From Sphingobacterium sp. SYP-B4668 (GTDB lineage Bacteria > Bacteroidota > Bacteroidia > Sphingobacteriales > Sphingobacteriaceae), in assembly GCF_027627455.1 (NCBI RefSeq), contig NZ_CP115483.1, positions 4,588,001 through 4,652,000 of the forward strand: 64,000 bases of DNA, written 5' to 3'. Below the pieces are notes generated by a model. The model was not told where the DNA came from, did no database searches, and saw only the letters and a list, made by a program, of their open reading frames with translations. Position 1 is the stretch's first letter; each line of letters starts with the position of its first letter. A program made the position numbers and the translations under genes. Shown piece after piece: positions 19,946 to 29,902 of this stretch.

Positions 19946-22429
19946 TCAATAAGGATCAACATCAATCTGTATCCGTACACCACTATGAGATTTATCAAGC
20001 TCAAATACTAGAAGGGCTTGACTAATCAGCTCTTTTACTTTCGCGATACTCACACTATTTCTTTCTATTTTCAGCGTAATGGTCTGAATAAAGTAGGTCC
20101 TTACTCGACTCACCAATGGAGGTTCGGGCCCCAAAACACGCGCCCCCAATGACGTCCTCAGACCAGAAGCCAAATCTTTGGCCGAATCAAAGCACTTCTG
20201 GATGTCAGGGTGTTTCACATCAATTTTAATCAATCTATAAAACGGAGGATATTGATAATTTTTCCGCTCGGTAGCTTCCTGAATAAACATCTCAGCGTAG
20301 TCATGCGCCACCACCTGCTCTATGACCCGATGTCTAGGTGTATATGTTTGGATAATAACTTTACCTACCACATCTCTTCTCCCCGCCCGTCCAGCTACCT
20401 GCGAAAACAACGAAAAAGCTCGCTCATAAGCTCTAAAGTCCGGAAAATTAATAATAGTATCTGCATTAATGATACCGATAAGACTTACCTTTCCAAAATC
20501 CAGACCCTTAGCAATCATCTGGGTCCCGATTAGAATATCATATTCATGTTCATCAAATGCCGTTATGATTTTTTCAAAACCATGCTTTCCTTTGGTCGAA
20601 TCTAGGTCAAGACGACCAATCCGAGCCTCCGGCATTAGAAGTTCCAGCTCTTCCTCGATACGCTCCGTCCCGAATCCCCGACTTTCCATATGCGTAGTAC
20701 CACATGCAGGACATACTTGTGTAGGTCCCTCGTGATGTCCACAATAGTGACAGTGCATCCTATTTGTGGACTTATGATACGTTAAACTCACATCACAATT
20801 TACACATTTCGTCACATATCCACATGTATTACATTGGATAATTGGGGTATGCCCCCTCCTATTTTGGAATAATATAACCTGTTCCTTTCTGTCTATTGTC
20901 AGTTGGATTTCTCTTAGCAATACCGTACTAAAATAGGTATGCATATTTCCCTTTCGCTTTTCCTCCGAAATATTAACAACCTCTATTTCTGGGAGCTGAG
21001 CAGTACCATATCGTTTTAACAATGCTACGAAACCATATTTTCCTGCTTTTGCATTATAATAGCTTTCGATAGAGGGTGTCGCCGACCCGAGTAATACTTT
21101 AGCTTGATGCAAATACCCTAAATAAATTGCTGTGTCACGAGCATGATAACGAGGCGCAGGATCGTACTGCTTATAAGAGCTTTCATGCTCTTCGTCCACA
21201 ATCACAATCCCCAATTTATGAAAAGGCAAGAAGAGTGAAGACCGCGCACCAATTACTACTTTGTATTCATTTTTTAAAACCTTGTGCCACACTTCCGCTC
21301 TTTCATTATCATTGAATTTGGAATGATACACCCCCAATTGGTCTCCAAAATATAATTTCAACCGTTCTGTGATTTGAGTTGTCAATGCAATCTCAGGCAA
21401 GAGGTAGAGTGCTCCCTTACCCTCAGCTATTGCCTGTTCAATCATCCGGATATAAAGCTGCGTTTTCCCCGATGCAGTCACACCATGTAGTAACACCACA
21501 TCCTTCGTCCCGAACAATCCGTTTATCTGCTCAAAAGCAGCTTGTTGATCAGTATTAAAGCTGAATTCCGCTGTCAATTCTATATCTTCGCCCTCAAACC
21601 GACTCACGATTTTCTCCTTTACCAAAAATACCCCCTTGTCAATCAACGCGGTGATGCTACCTGCCCCACAGCCAACCGCTTCCATAATTGCCTGACGGGT
21701 TACTTCCACCGCTGCTTTGGACAACTGTAAGTAAGCCAGTACCGCATCCTGTTGCTTAGGCGCACGGTTCAATGAATCAAGTAATTCACGCTTCCCTCGC
21801 TCATCTCCATATTCCGTATTCAAGACTAGAAAATTCTTTCGCTTAGGTTTATAGCGTTCAGATATCTCTTCGGATATCTGCAAAAATCCCCTGTCAAATA
21901 ACTGTTTGAGAATCGGAAACACAGTTTTTTGGCCCAATAATTTGACAATATCACTCACACTAAGTTCACCCGCAATTTCAAGTGCTTCAATGATCATGTA
22001 TTCCTTATCCGATAGCTCACTTTTATCCACTCGATCCGAATCCGCGGCGATAATCTTTGTTTCGCTAGCCAGCTTCAGCGCCGCAGGCAATGCCGCTTGC
22101 ATCACCTCCCCCAATGTGCACATATAATAATCGGACATCCATTCCCATAATTTCAACTGAGATTGGTCTACGATAGGATGCTCATCTAAGATATCAAGCA
22201 CATATTTTGCCTCATACTTTTCAGGAGCTTGGTCGGTAATATTTTTAACGATAGCTGAATAGATCTTATTTCTTCCAAACTGAACGATGACACGCATCCC
22301 TATGCCGACCTTGTCGCTCCACTCTGAGGGAATACGATACGTATATGTTTTGGAAATAGACAGCGGTAAAATGACATCTACAAAACAAGTTTTTCGACCA
22401 GTTGAAAATAAAGAAAAATCCATCGACAT
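19946..22429 (-). CDS. priA: Primosomal protein N' (replication restart helicase PriA)
   Basis: An 827-residue superfamily 2 helicase that recognises stalled forks and reloads the replisome. It has an N-terminal DNA-binding domain (residues 1-~200), then the helicase core with Walker A GVTASGKT, DEEH box, motif III GSATPSIES, and motifs IV-VI including GTQMIAKGLDF and QVAGRAGR. The zinc-binding insert has paired cysteines (CNTCGYVTKCVNC and CHYCGHHEG, CPAC). Length is at the upper normal range for Bacteroidota. ATG at 22429 or 22423 may be used; the promoter box ends only 5 bp before the first ATG. Confidence 0.96.
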   Translation of the reverse strand: MSMDFSLFSTGRKTCFVDVILPLSISKTYTYRIPSEWSDKVGIGMRVIVQFGRNKIYSAIVKNITDQAPEKYEAKYVLDILDEHPIVDQSQLKLWEWMSDYYMCTLGEVMQAALPAALKLASETKIIAADSDRVDKSELSDKEYMIIEALEIAGELSVSDIVKLLGQKTVFPILKQLFDRGFLQISEEISERYKPKRKNFLVLNTEYGDERGKRELLDSLNRAPKQQDAVLAYLQLSKAAVEVTRQAIMEAVGCGAGSITALIDKGVFLVKEKIVSRFEGEDIELTAEFSFNTDQQAAFEQINGLFGTKDVVLLHGVTASGKTQLYIRMIEQAIAEGKGALYLLPEIALTTQITERLKLYFGDQLGVYHSKFNDNERAEVWHKVLKNEYKVVIGARSSLFLPFHKLGIVIVDEEHESSYKQYDPAPRYHARDTAIYLGYLHQAKVLLGSATPSIESYYNAKAGKYGFVALLKRYGTAQLPEIEVVNISEEKRKGNMHTYFSTVLLREIQLTIDRKEQVILFQNRRGHTPIIQCNTCGYVTKCVNCDVSLTYHKSTNRMHCHYCGHHEGPTQVCPACGTTHMESRGFGTERIEEELELLMPEARIGRLDLDSTKGKHGFEKIITAFDEHEYDILIGTQMIAKGLDFGKVSLIGIINADTIINFPDFRAYERAFSLFSQVAGRAGRRDVVGKVIIQTYTPRHRVIEQVVAHDYAEMFIQEATERKNYQYPPFYRLIKIDVKHPDIQKCFDSAKDLASGLRTSLGARVLGPEPPLVSRVRTYFIQTITLKIERNSVSIAKVKELISQALLVFELDKSHSGVRIQIDVDPY

Positions 22430-22433
22430 GTTG

Positions 22434-22464
22434 CAAACTTAGATAAACTTGGGGCTATATGCAA
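22434..22464 (-). promoter_or_regulatory. priA promoter
   Basis: On the minus strand TTG (22464-22462), a 20-bp spacer and TAAGTTTG (22441-22434) match the Bacteroidota consensus. The predicted start of transcription falls on or next to the ATG at 22429, implying a leaderless or very short leader mRNA. Confidence 0.6.
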
Positions 22465-22613
22465 GGTAGTAATGCACGAACAAAACGATAAAGGCATTAA
22501 CCTCTCGAAACAAAACCTGTAGGAGGCACTTGTCGAAAAAAACCAATATAATTGTCCGTTATATAGCTACCCCAACCTTCAAGAATTTTTATAGCGAAGT
22601 ATTGTGAAGAATT

Positions 22614-23003
22614 TTAAGATCTATTCTTAAGCGCGGCAATAAACAGTCCGACCCAGCCAATCATAAAGCAAACACCCCCTAACGGAGTAATTGGTCCCAG
22701 AATCGATACATTTCCGAAGCCTGTCACCTCCCTAACACTTAAGATATATAAAGAACCCGAAAACAATAGAATACCGATGACGAACGCAAAAAATGCTACT
22801 CGAATAGACGTATTCTTAGCTCTAGAAAATGTGGCTAAAAACAACAATGCAAAAGTATGATAGAAATGATATTGATTTGCGGTTTCCCAAGTACCGATAA
22901 GATCGTCGCTAATTTTCCCCTCCAATCCATGCGCGCCAAATGCCCCCAATATTACAGCAGTAAGCCCCAAAAAGGATGCTGTGAGAATGATTTGTTTATT
23001 CAT
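22614..23003 (-). CDS. DUF423 family small membrane protein
   Basis: A 129-residue protein with four hydrophobic helices, matching the DUF423 (YgdD/YwdK) family. Recognisable features are GAFGAHGLEGK near residue 22, the YHFYHTFALLF segment near residue 46, and the C-terminal GGVCFMIGWVGLF. These are inner-membrane proteins of unknown function found in many bacteria. It is a single gene, divergent from the large exported protein at 23159. Length is standard. Confidence 0.88.
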   Translation of the reverse strand: MNKQIILTASFLGLTAVILGAFGAHGLEGKISDDLIGTWETANQYHFYHTFALLFLATFSRAKNTSIRVAFFAFVIGILLFSGSLYILSVREVTGFGNVSILGPITPLGGVCFMIGWVGLFIAALKNRS

Positions 23004-23143
23004 GAGTTAAGTCAATATTTTTTTATCCTCGGTATACTGCCTATAAAAGTATAAAATATCACGCAATAAGCTAGTTTTTTTATCGAAATTTGAGGAAACA
23101 AGTCGATGGCGCTACCAAAGTTTAGATTTGTAGGTTTTTTTAG

Positions 23144-23151
23144 TACGTTTG
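23144..23151 (+). promoter_or_regulatory. Promoter -7 box of the 878-residue protein gene
   Basis: TACGTTTG matches TAnnTTTG and ends 8 bp before the ATG at 23159, so transcription probably starts within a few bases of the start codon. No TTG lies at the optimal distance. Confidence 0.5.
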
Positions 23152-23158
23152 TTTGATC

Positions 23159-25795
23159 ATGAGAAACACCATTATAGTCACAATATTACTTTTTATTGCC
23201 GTTATAGCAGCTTCTATATACTACTTTTCGGATTTAGACAAAGACCATAATGAAGCTGTCAAACCGCTGAAGTTTCTACCACGTGACACCTATCTGATAG
23301 CTTCTTTCAAAAATGACGAAACTACGGACAATATATTTAAGGATTTCGAAATCTTCAACGCAATACTAGGCAATAAAGAAGTTGATGAGTTGACAAACTT
23401 AAAAAATTCACTATTAAGGAGCCCTGCTTTGCAACCCTATACTCTTAATCAGGAAATCTACATATCCTTCCATCCGGAAGACAACGAAATCACGTCGCTA
23501 TTTACGATTCCTTTTACGCAAAACATTCCTCAAAAAGAGCTTTCAGTGTTAGTCAATTCCCTTAGTAATCGTTATAAGGTAAGCCTCAAAGACACGTTAG
23601 GGACTACCTTATATACCTTGGACGAAGGGAGAAAAGACACCTTACTATATGCTGCATTTTCCCATCAGATGATATTCAGTAGCTACTCCAAGAACCTACT
23701 GCTAAAAACACTCGATGACAATAATTTAAAATTATCCAAAGACCAAATCGATTACTTTATTCAGCACAATTCTAAGAATTCCCCACTAAGTGTCTATTTC
23801 GACCACAAACAGATCCCCCATATTACGAAGCAACTTATCCATCGGAAACCTGGGCAAAACATCAGCCTATTTGCTGATCTCAGAGGCCAATCGGCATGGA
23901 ACATCAATTATAAAAACGATGCCTTGATGCTTGTTGGCGAGAGCGAAGTTACAAATGACTCCAGCTATCTTTCCATTTTTACAAATCAAAGTAAAACAGA
24001 TCAAAACCTTTACACATACTTTCCATCCAATACAGCCTCTTATTTAGAATATTCTATTAGCGATACCACCTCCTTCAATAAAAAACTCGATAGTTTCTTT
24101 GATAAAAACGACGATCACAAAAGATATATGAACCATATACAAAATGTGGAAAGCAGTATAAAAATCGATTATGAAAAAAATCGAAGAAGAATCTGGGGAG
24201 ATAATTTTGCTACAGTAGAATTGACTAACGGAGACCTGCTCGGCTTTGTAAAAATTGGCGACCCCAAAACTTTCAACACCCTCATTAGCAAGCTAAGCAA
24301 GGAAATTGCAGATTCTCTTTACCAATTGGACTTTTCGAATACACTTTACTTTGCTTATGGAAAGGCATTCCAATCTTTTCAACGCCCATATTTTCACATC
24401 CTGAACGACCAAACCGTTGTCTTTGCCAACTCACAGGGCAACCTTCAGGCTTACCTTAGAGATTGGAAAATGCAAAATCTACTCACAGGCACTTTAGGGT
24501 TCAAAAATTTTGAAAAACTACAAGGCAATAAAGCTAATGTCACATTTTTCCTTCACGGCAAAAATGCAAATAGCATCATTGCTAACTCACTAACATCATC
24601 CTATTTAAAAAAATATAGAGATAAAGAGAACTTTGGTTTTCAGGATTTCTACTCGTGGTCAATACAATTAGCAGGTAACAACGGAAGCTTTCTTTCAAGC
24701 ATATATGGCATATACAAAAGCAAGTCCGCTCCTGGCGGCGCACCAAGTTGGACCTACCCTTTCGATGGAAAACTCATCGGCAGCCCCTGGGTCTTCGAAC
24801 ACTCCGACACCAGTATGATGATCCTAGCCCAAGAGCAGAACCATACAGTACACGGCATACATCCCAACGGATCGAAACTATGGTCCGCAGTTTTTTCTGG
24901 CCGCGTAATCGGTACACCATTCCAACTGGCTGATCGTAGTATAGTGTTAGTTACAGACAATCAGCGCTTGTATCGCTTTGACACCGCTGGAAAAGTATTC
25001 AAAAACTTTTCATTAGGACTTCCCCAACCGGCAAGTTACTCTCCTACACTCGCTAGTTATGACAACCATATACTGTTCATCCCAATAGCTAATAAGATTT
25101 TGGCCTACGACATCGAAGGTCATAAAGTAGAGCAATGGAAAATAACAGAGCTAGACGGCGAAATCCTGTTTGACGTCAAGACTATTCGGTTCAAAGACAG
25201 AGATTATATCGTCGTAGGGACCCAAGCAGGTAGTTTCTATTTCCTAGACACAACAGGTAATATCATCAAGAAAGTACAACATGATGACATATCTAAACTT
25301 ACTAACCCTATATTCTTAACTCCTTCCCTTGATGGTCAAGATTTGCAGATTCATACAGCAGATGGGGTGGGCAATTTAATCATCGCAAGCCTTACAGGGA
25401 AAACACAAAAACGCCCTATTAGCCAATGGTCCTCAAGTGCATATACGGATTTCCGAAATGTCACTTCAGATGACCAAGCAGATCTTGTTGTCGTTGATAA
25501 AAATAAACTGACAGTGCACAGCATTAAAGATAGTACCCTATATTTTCAATACACTTTTACCAAAGATATTGATGACAGACCCCAATTTTTCCCGCTCGAG
25601 AAGAATCTTTTCAGGCTAGGAGTCGCTTCCCGAAGTAACTACCTAATTGGCCTATTCAACGAGAATGGTCACATGCTAGAAGGCTTCCCATTAGAGGCAC
25701 TTCCTAATTTCTATTTCGGAAAGATTAATTACGCTGGCGGCAACTATCTATTGTGTACCAAACGAGACCACAAGCTGTACGCATTTCCATTTTAA
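23159..25795 (+). CDS. Large membrane-anchored or exported protein with C-terminal beta-propeller-like region
   Basis: About 878 residues from the ATG at 23159 (a TTG at 23153 would add two). An N-terminal hydrophobic segment (about residues 3-24) is a signal anchor or signal peptide, so the bulk is periplasmic or outside. Residues ~35-520 resemble DUF3352-type proteins (LPRDTYLIASFKN). Residues ~530-878 contain repeated strands such as W-T-Y-P-F-D-G-K, LWSAVFSGRVIGTP and LYRFDTAGK, typical of PQQ-like/WD beta-propellers. I do not recognise a named function. It stands alone, with nrnA 120 bp downstream under its own promoter box. A scaffold or lipid/peptide-binding role is possible but not shown. 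Confidence 0.75.
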   Translation: MRNTIIVTILLFIAVIAASIYYFSDLDKDHNEAVKPLKFLPRDTYLIASFKNDETTDNIFKDFEIFNAILGNKEVDELTNLKNSLLRSPALQPYTLNQEIYISFHPEDNEITSLFTIPFTQNIPQKELSVLVNSLSNRYKVSLKDTLGTTLYTLDEGRKDTLLYAAFSHQMIFSSYSKNLLLKTLDDNNLKLSKDQIDYFIQHNSKNSPLSVYFDHKQIPHITKQLIHRKPGQNISLFADLRGQSAWNINYKNDALMLVGESEVTNDSSYLSIFTNQSKTDQNLYTYFPSNTASYLEYSISDTTSFNKKLDSFFDKNDDHKRYMNHIQNVESSIKIDYEKNRRRIWGDNFATVELTNGDLLGFVKIGDPKTFNTLISKLSKEIADSLYQLDFSNTLYFAYGKAFQSFQRPYFHILNDQTVVFANSQGNLQAYLRDWKMQNLLTGTLGFKNFEKLQGNKANVTFFLHGKNANSIIANSLTSSYLKKYRDKENFGFQDFYSWSIQLAGNNGSFLSSIYGIYKSKSAPGGAPSWTYPFDGKLIGSPWVFEHSDTSMMILAQEQNHTVHGIHPNGSKLWSAVFSGRVIGTPFQLADRSIVLVTDNQRLYRFDTAGKVFKNFSLGLPQPASYSPTLASYDNHILFIPIANKILAYDIEGHKVEQWKITELDGEILFDVKTIRFKDRDYIVVGTQAGSFYFLDTTGNIIKKVQHDDISKLTNPIFLTPSLDGQDLQIHTADGVGNLIIASLTGKTQKRPISQWSSSAYTDFRNVTSDDQADLVVVDKNKLTVHSIKDSTLYFQYTFTKDIDDRPQFFPLEKNLFRLGVASRSNYLIGLFNENGHMLEGFPLEALPNFYFGKINYAGGNYLLCTKRDHKLYAFPF

Positions 25796-25890
25796 TAATT
25801 TGATTTTCAAAATTTTAAATTAATGTGCCAAAAAAGGTTAAAATCAATAAAAACGTACAAAAAATAGTTCCAAATACTAATAATTTATAT

Positions 25891-25898
25891 TAGGTTTG
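25891..25898 (+). promoter_or_regulatory. nrnA/FKBP operon promoter -7 box
   Basis: TAGGTTTG matches TAnnTTTG and lies 16 bp upstream of the DHH gene start. A TTC replaces TTG at -33. Confidence 0.5.
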
Positions 25899-25914
25899 CA
25901 TTCTTAAATTAGCT

Positions 25915-26925
25915 ATGCTGACACGACAACAGAACAAGGAAATACTATCCAAATCAGACAAAATCGTCATTACAACCCATCATAAACCAGATGGAGATGC
26001 TTTAGGATCATCATTAGGTCTATACCATTGGCTTAAAGATGCTGGGCATCATGTAAATGTAATCGTATCATCTGATTTTCCTGCTTTTTTGGACTGGTTG
26101 CCGGGTCGTGATGAGGTACTCATTTATCCTGACCAACCCGAACTATGTCAGCAACTCGTTCAGGAAGCGGCCCTTATCTTTTGCTTAGATTACAATGCTT
26201 TTTCACGAACAAATGTAATGGAGCAAATTTTACGTGAGGCTCCCGGCAAAAAATACATGATTGATCATCATCTGGATCCTGAAGGATTCGATGACTATCG
26301 TTTGTGGGACTCATCCGCTGCCGCGACAGCTCAATTAATTTTCAATTTCATTGAAGACTGTGTCGATCAAGTAAGCGAAATTACTCCAACAATAGCCACT
26401 TGTCTTTATGCTGGCATTATGACGGATACGGGCTCATTTAGATTTAGGTCGACTACCGAAGAGGTACACCAAATTATCGCTAAGTTGATTCGATCGGGAG
26501 CTCGCAATTGGGAGATACATGAGTCTATCTACAACAGCTCCACGGAAAACAGACTTAAATTTCTAGGGCACTGCCTTCTGAACAGATTGCAAGTCATACC
26601 TGAATACAATACTGCGCTGTTTGCGGTTGCAAAGCAAGATTTAGAGCAATTTCAAGTCACTACTGGTGATACCGAAGGACTCGTTAACTATGCCCTTTCT
26701 ATAAAAGGTATACGATTAGCAGCTTTGATTATAGACAGAACTGAATTAATAAAGTTATCTTTACGTTCTATTGGAGATGTACCGTGTAATGAAATTGCAC
26801 GTAAGCATTTCAACGGAGGAGGGCATTTCAACGCTGCTGGAGGTAGCGCCGAAGGGGACTTGAAATCCGTGGTTGACCGATTTAAGATGATGTTACCTGA
26901 ATATACTGAAATATTAACAAAATAA
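25915..26925 (+). CDS. nrnA: DHH-family phosphoesterase, NrnA-like (nanoRNase / pAp phosphatase)
   Basis: A 336-residue protein with an N-terminal DHH domain: HHKPDGDALGSS near residue 23, the metal-binding aspartate in FCLDYNAFSRTN, and DHHLDPEGF. A C-terminal DHHA1 domain ends with the GGGHFNAAGG motif. Family members degrade 2-5 nt RNAs and hydrolyse 3'-phosphoadenosine 5'-phosphate in the cytoplasm. Length is normal. The gene is 19 bp upstream of the FKBP lipoprotein gene, probably one transcript. Confusion with cyclic-di-AMP phosphodiesterases of the GdpP type is unlikely because no PAS/GGDEF part is present, but single-domain c-di-AMP/pApA enzymes remain possible. Confidence 0.9.
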   Translation: MLTRQQNKEILSKSDKIVITTHHKPDGDALGSSLGLYHWLKDAGHHVNVIVSSDFPAFLDWLPGRDEVLIYPDQPELCQQLVQEAALIFCLDYNAFSRTNVMEQILREAPGKKYMIDHHLDPEGFDDYRLWDSSAAATAQLIFNFIEDCVDQVSEITPTIATCLYAGIMTDTGSFRFRSTTEEVHQIIAKLIRSGARNWEIHESIYNSSTENRLKFLGHCLLNRLQVIPEYNTALFAVAKQDLEQFQVTTGDTEGLVNYALSIKGIRLAALIIDRTELIKLSLRSIGDVPCNEIARKHFNGGGHFNAAGGSAEGDLKSVVDRFKMMLPEYTEILTK

Positions 26926-26944
26926 CTATAGTGAATAAACGGAA

Positions 26945-27949
26945 ATGAAGAAATCAATCCTATTATTATCAGCAGTTGCATTGCTATCAACTGCTTGCCA
27001 AAATTTCAAAAAAGGAGATGGCGGTCTTGAATACAAAATAGTAAACGATAACGGTGCCGAAAAAGCTAAAGCCGGTGATTTACTATCTGTAGATATGATT
27101 ATCAAATCAGACAGAGACTCTGTGTTAAACAGTACATACGATATTGGCCTACCTCAGATTGTAAATATTGCACCAGACAGTATCCCTGGTCTATACAAAG
27201 GTGATTACAATTCCATGTTCAAGTTTTTAGGTGAAGGCGATAGTGCCGTTTTCCACCTAAATGTAGATACCATGGCTGCAAAAATGAGCCAACCTAAAGT
27301 TGAATTCGCAGACAAATATGTTACCTTCACCATTAAGGTAAGAAAGCACTTCAAAAAAGGAACATTGACAGATTCGGCTCTTTATGCTGACATCAACAAA
27401 TACATGGAAGGTCAATTGGAAGGATTGAAAAAAGCTGAAGAAGGTAAAATCTCGACTTATATCAAATCCAATAAATTAGACCCTAAGAAAACAGCTTCAG
27501 GTCTTCAATACGTCATCAAAGATCAAGGAAAAGGAGCAAAAGTTGCTGTGGGCGATACCGTTGTTGTAAACTACACAGGAACATTGACATCAGGTAAAGT
27601 TTTCGACACCAACAATGCCGAAGTAGCGAAGAAAGAAAAAATGCACAATGCTATGCGTCAATACGAACCTATTCGTTTCCGTGTAGGACATGACCCTGTC
27701 ATCCAAGGATGGACTGAAGGTATGCAGTTATTGAACAAAGGAGGCAAAGCTACATTTATCGTCCCTTCTCAATTAGGTTATGGTGAGCGTTACCAAGGAG
27801 GTCCTATTCCTCCATATGCACCGCTTGTATTTGAGGTTGAATTGGTAGATGTTATACCGGGTCCAAAGACTGAGCCTGCGCCAACAGCCAATCCACTCGG
27901 AGCTCTTGGCAATGCAGCACCACAAGGCACAGCACCAAACGTAAAATAA
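26945..27949 (+). CDS. FKBP-type peptidyl-prolyl isomerase lipoprotein
   Basis: A 334-residue protein with a lipoprotein signal peptide (lipobox LSTAC, lipidated C18), so it is anchored in the periplasm or outer membrane. The C-terminal FKBP domain (about residues 175-305) has VAVGDTVVVNYTGTL, VIQGWTEGMQLLNKGGK and the GYGERYQGGPIPPYAPLVFEV block (all under 20 residues apart), which form the active pocket. The N-terminal ~160 residues look like a second, divergent FKBP-like or dimerisation domain. The tail is rich in Pro and Ala. It should help fold exported proteins. A strong terminator follows. Confidence 0.92.
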   Translation: MKKSILLLSAVALLSTACQNFKKGDGGLEYKIVNDNGAEKAKAGDLLSVDMIIKSDRDSVLNSTYDIGLPQIVNIAPDSIPGLYKGDYNSMFKFLGEGDSAVFHLNVDTMAAKMSQPKVEFADKYVTFTIKVRKHFKKGTLTDSALYADINKYMEGQLEGLKKAEEGKISTYIKSNKLDPKKTASGLQYVIKDQGKGAKVAVGDTVVVNYTGTLTSGKVFDTNNAEVAKKEKMHNAMRQYEPIRFRVGHDPVIQGWTEGMQLLNKGGKATFIVPSQLGYGERYQGGPIPPYAPLVFEVELVDVIPGPKTEPAPTANPLGALGNAAPQGTAPNVK

Positions 27950-27970
27950 TTTACAATTATCTTAATAAAA

Positions 27971-28002
27971 ACACGATTCAGTTAGCTGAATCGTGTTTTT
28001 TT
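27971..28002 (+). terminator. Terminator after the FKBP gene
   Basis: Perfect 11-bp arms (ACACGATTCAG / CTGAATCGTGT), 4-base loop, then a run of seven T. Confidence 0.88.
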
Positions 28003-28065
28003 GTTTATAATTAGGCTATCTGTTTACAAAATGTTAATTTTAGGCCGATTTAAGGAATTCCTACT

Positions 28066-28845
28066 ATGCCTGACCCCTATATATTAACAGATACCCATAC
28101 CCATATTTATTATCACGTTGATACATCCACTTTAGATGAACAAGTGCAACGATGCTTTGATAAAAATATCCATCGGTTATTTTTACCGAATGTCAACACA
28201 GCTTCTATCGAAAAAGTACTTGGTGCTGTTAAATCATATCCAGATAATTGCTTCCCCATGTTGGGATTACACCCCTGTGATGTAAAAGACAACTACAAAA
28301 AAGAACTTGCCAACATAGAGACGGCGATAGCCAATCACAAGATATATGCAATAGGCGAAATTGGCTTAGACCTTTACTGGGATAAAACAACACTATCCAT
28401 TCAACAAGACGCCTTCCGTATTCAAGTAGCATGGGCTAAACAGTTAGGTCTCCCTATTGACATTCACTGCCGTGAAGCCTTTGATGAACTTTTTGAGCTA
28501 TTGGAAGAATTAAAGGATGATAAACTCTTTGGAGTACTGCATTGCTTTACCGGCACTTTAGCGCAGGCACACAAGGCTATATCGTTGGGCTTCGCCCTAG
28601 GGATAGGCGGTGTCGTGACCTACAAAAAAGCTGGACTAGATATCGTCGTAAAAGAATTAGATCTTCAGCATATTGTATTGGAAACAGATGCTCCCTATCT
28701 AGCTCCGGTCCCTTTTCGAGGCAAACCAAATGAGAGCAGCTATCTATATCATATAGCAGAGAAAGTCGCAGACCTCCATCAAATCAGCATTGAAGAGGTA
28801 GCCAATATCACCACAGCAAATTCACAAAGAATATTCGGAATCTAA
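28066..28845 (+). CDS. TatD-family metal-dependent hydrolase
   Basis: A 259-residue TIM-barrel hydrolase. The metal site is visible: DTHTHIYYH at residue ~8 (the usual DTHCH has T for C), the glutamate in GEIGLDLYW, HCREAF, HCFTGT and ETDAPYL. TatD enzymes are cytoplasmic Mg-dependent 3'-5' exonucleases/DNases linked to DNA repair and RNA quality control. The stop codon overlaps the start of the asparaginase gene by one base, so the two are translationally linked. Length is normal. Confidence 0.93.
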   Translation: MPDPYILTDTHTHIYYHVDTSTLDEQVQRCFDKNIHRLFLPNVNTASIEKVLGAVKSYPDNCFPMLGLHPCDVKDNYKKELANIETAIANHKIYAIGEIGLDLYWDKTTLSIQQDAFRIQVAWAKQLGLPIDIHCREAFDELFELLEELKDDKLFGVLHCFTGTLAQAHKAISLGFALGIGGVVTYKKAGLDIVVKELDLQHIVLETDAPYLAPVPFRGKPNESSYLYHIAEKVADLHQISIEEVANITTANSQRIFGI

Positions 28846-29867
28846 TGCACAACATATTCATTATCTACACAGGCGGGACCATCGGCATGGTCAAGGACGA
28901 AGAGACAGGTTCGTTCGTACCCTTTGACTTTGAGCTTATCGCACGCAATCTACCCGATCTCAGCAGGCTCAATTACAAATTGACGGTACATTCCTTTACC
29001 CCTATTATTGACTCCTCCAATATGAACCCCACTGTGTGGATAGAAATGGCTAATATAGTCAAACAAAACTATGAGCACTATGACGGCTTTGTTATCTTAC
29101 ATGGATCTGATACCATGGCCTTTTCAGCCTCCGTACTTAGTTTTATGTTGGAGGGGCTACAAAAACCTGTAATCCTTTCCGGTTCCCAACTCCCTATTGG
29201 CGAGATCCGTACAGACGCCAGGGAAAACCTCATGACCGCATTGGAAATTGCTTCCGCTCAAGTCAACGGTAAATCCCTTATACAGGAAGTCTGCATTCTT
29301 TTTGACAATAAGTTATTCAGAGGCAATCGTTCTTTCAAATACAATTCGGCCAAATTTGAGGCATTTCGTTCCCCTAATTATCCAGTACTGGTCGAAGCAG
29401 GCATCCATTTAAAATACAATACGGAGGCACTCTTGGACAATAGCAACAAAGAGTTCATCTTACATACCCAATTAGATAATAGGGTGGCCGTCTTGAAATT
29501 ATTTCCGGGGATGAGTGCTTCCACAATCAAGACTATATTAGACTCCGATGTCCGCTCCATTGTCATGGAAACATTCGGTTCCGGAAATACCACCACTGAT
29601 CAATGGTTCCTAGACCTCCTTAAAGAAGCCATTGATTCCGGAAAAAACATCTTAAATATATCTCAATGTAAAGTAGGTTCCGTAGAACTGGGACGCTATG
29701 AAACCAGCCAAGGACTGAAAGCAATTGGTGTGCTCAATGGATACGACATGACCTTTGAAGCTGCAGTCACTAAATTAATGTATCTACAAGGCGAGTTAAT
29801 AAGCCAGCAGGAAGTTGCGTACTGGATTGAAAAGGACATACGAGGAGAACTGACGGTCAACGATTGA
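28845..29867 (+). CDS. ansA: Type I (cytoplasmic) L-asparaginase
   Basis: A 340-residue asparaginase that hydrolyses L-asparagine to aspartate and ammonia. The first catalytic threonine is in YTGGTIGMV (residues ~8-16) and the second Thr-Asp pair in HGSDTMAFSAS near residue 87. The signature LSGSQLPIGEIRTDA and absence of a signal peptide fit the cytoplasmic type I class. It overlaps tatD by one base, an association often seen in Bacteroidota. Length is normal. Confidence 0.94.
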   Translation: MHNIFIIYTGGTIGMVKDEETGSFVPFDFELIARNLPDLSRLNYKLTVHSFTPIIDSSNMNPTVWIEMANIVKQNYEHYDGFVILHGSDTMAFSASVLSFMLEGLQKPVILSGSQLPIGEIRTDARENLMTALEIASAQVNGKSLIQEVCILFDNKLFRGNRSFKYNSAKFEAFRSPNYPVLVEAGIHLKYNTEALLDNSNKEFILHTQLDNRVAVLKLFPGMSASTIKTILDSDVRSIVMETFGSGNTTTDQWFLDLLKEAIDSGKNILNISQCKVGSVELGRYETSQGLKAIGVLNGYDMTFEAAVTKLMYLQGELISQQEVAYWIEKDIRGELTVND

Positions 29868-29902
29868 TGCTAACGCGAGGGCTGCCAATTGAGATTGACG
29901 TT

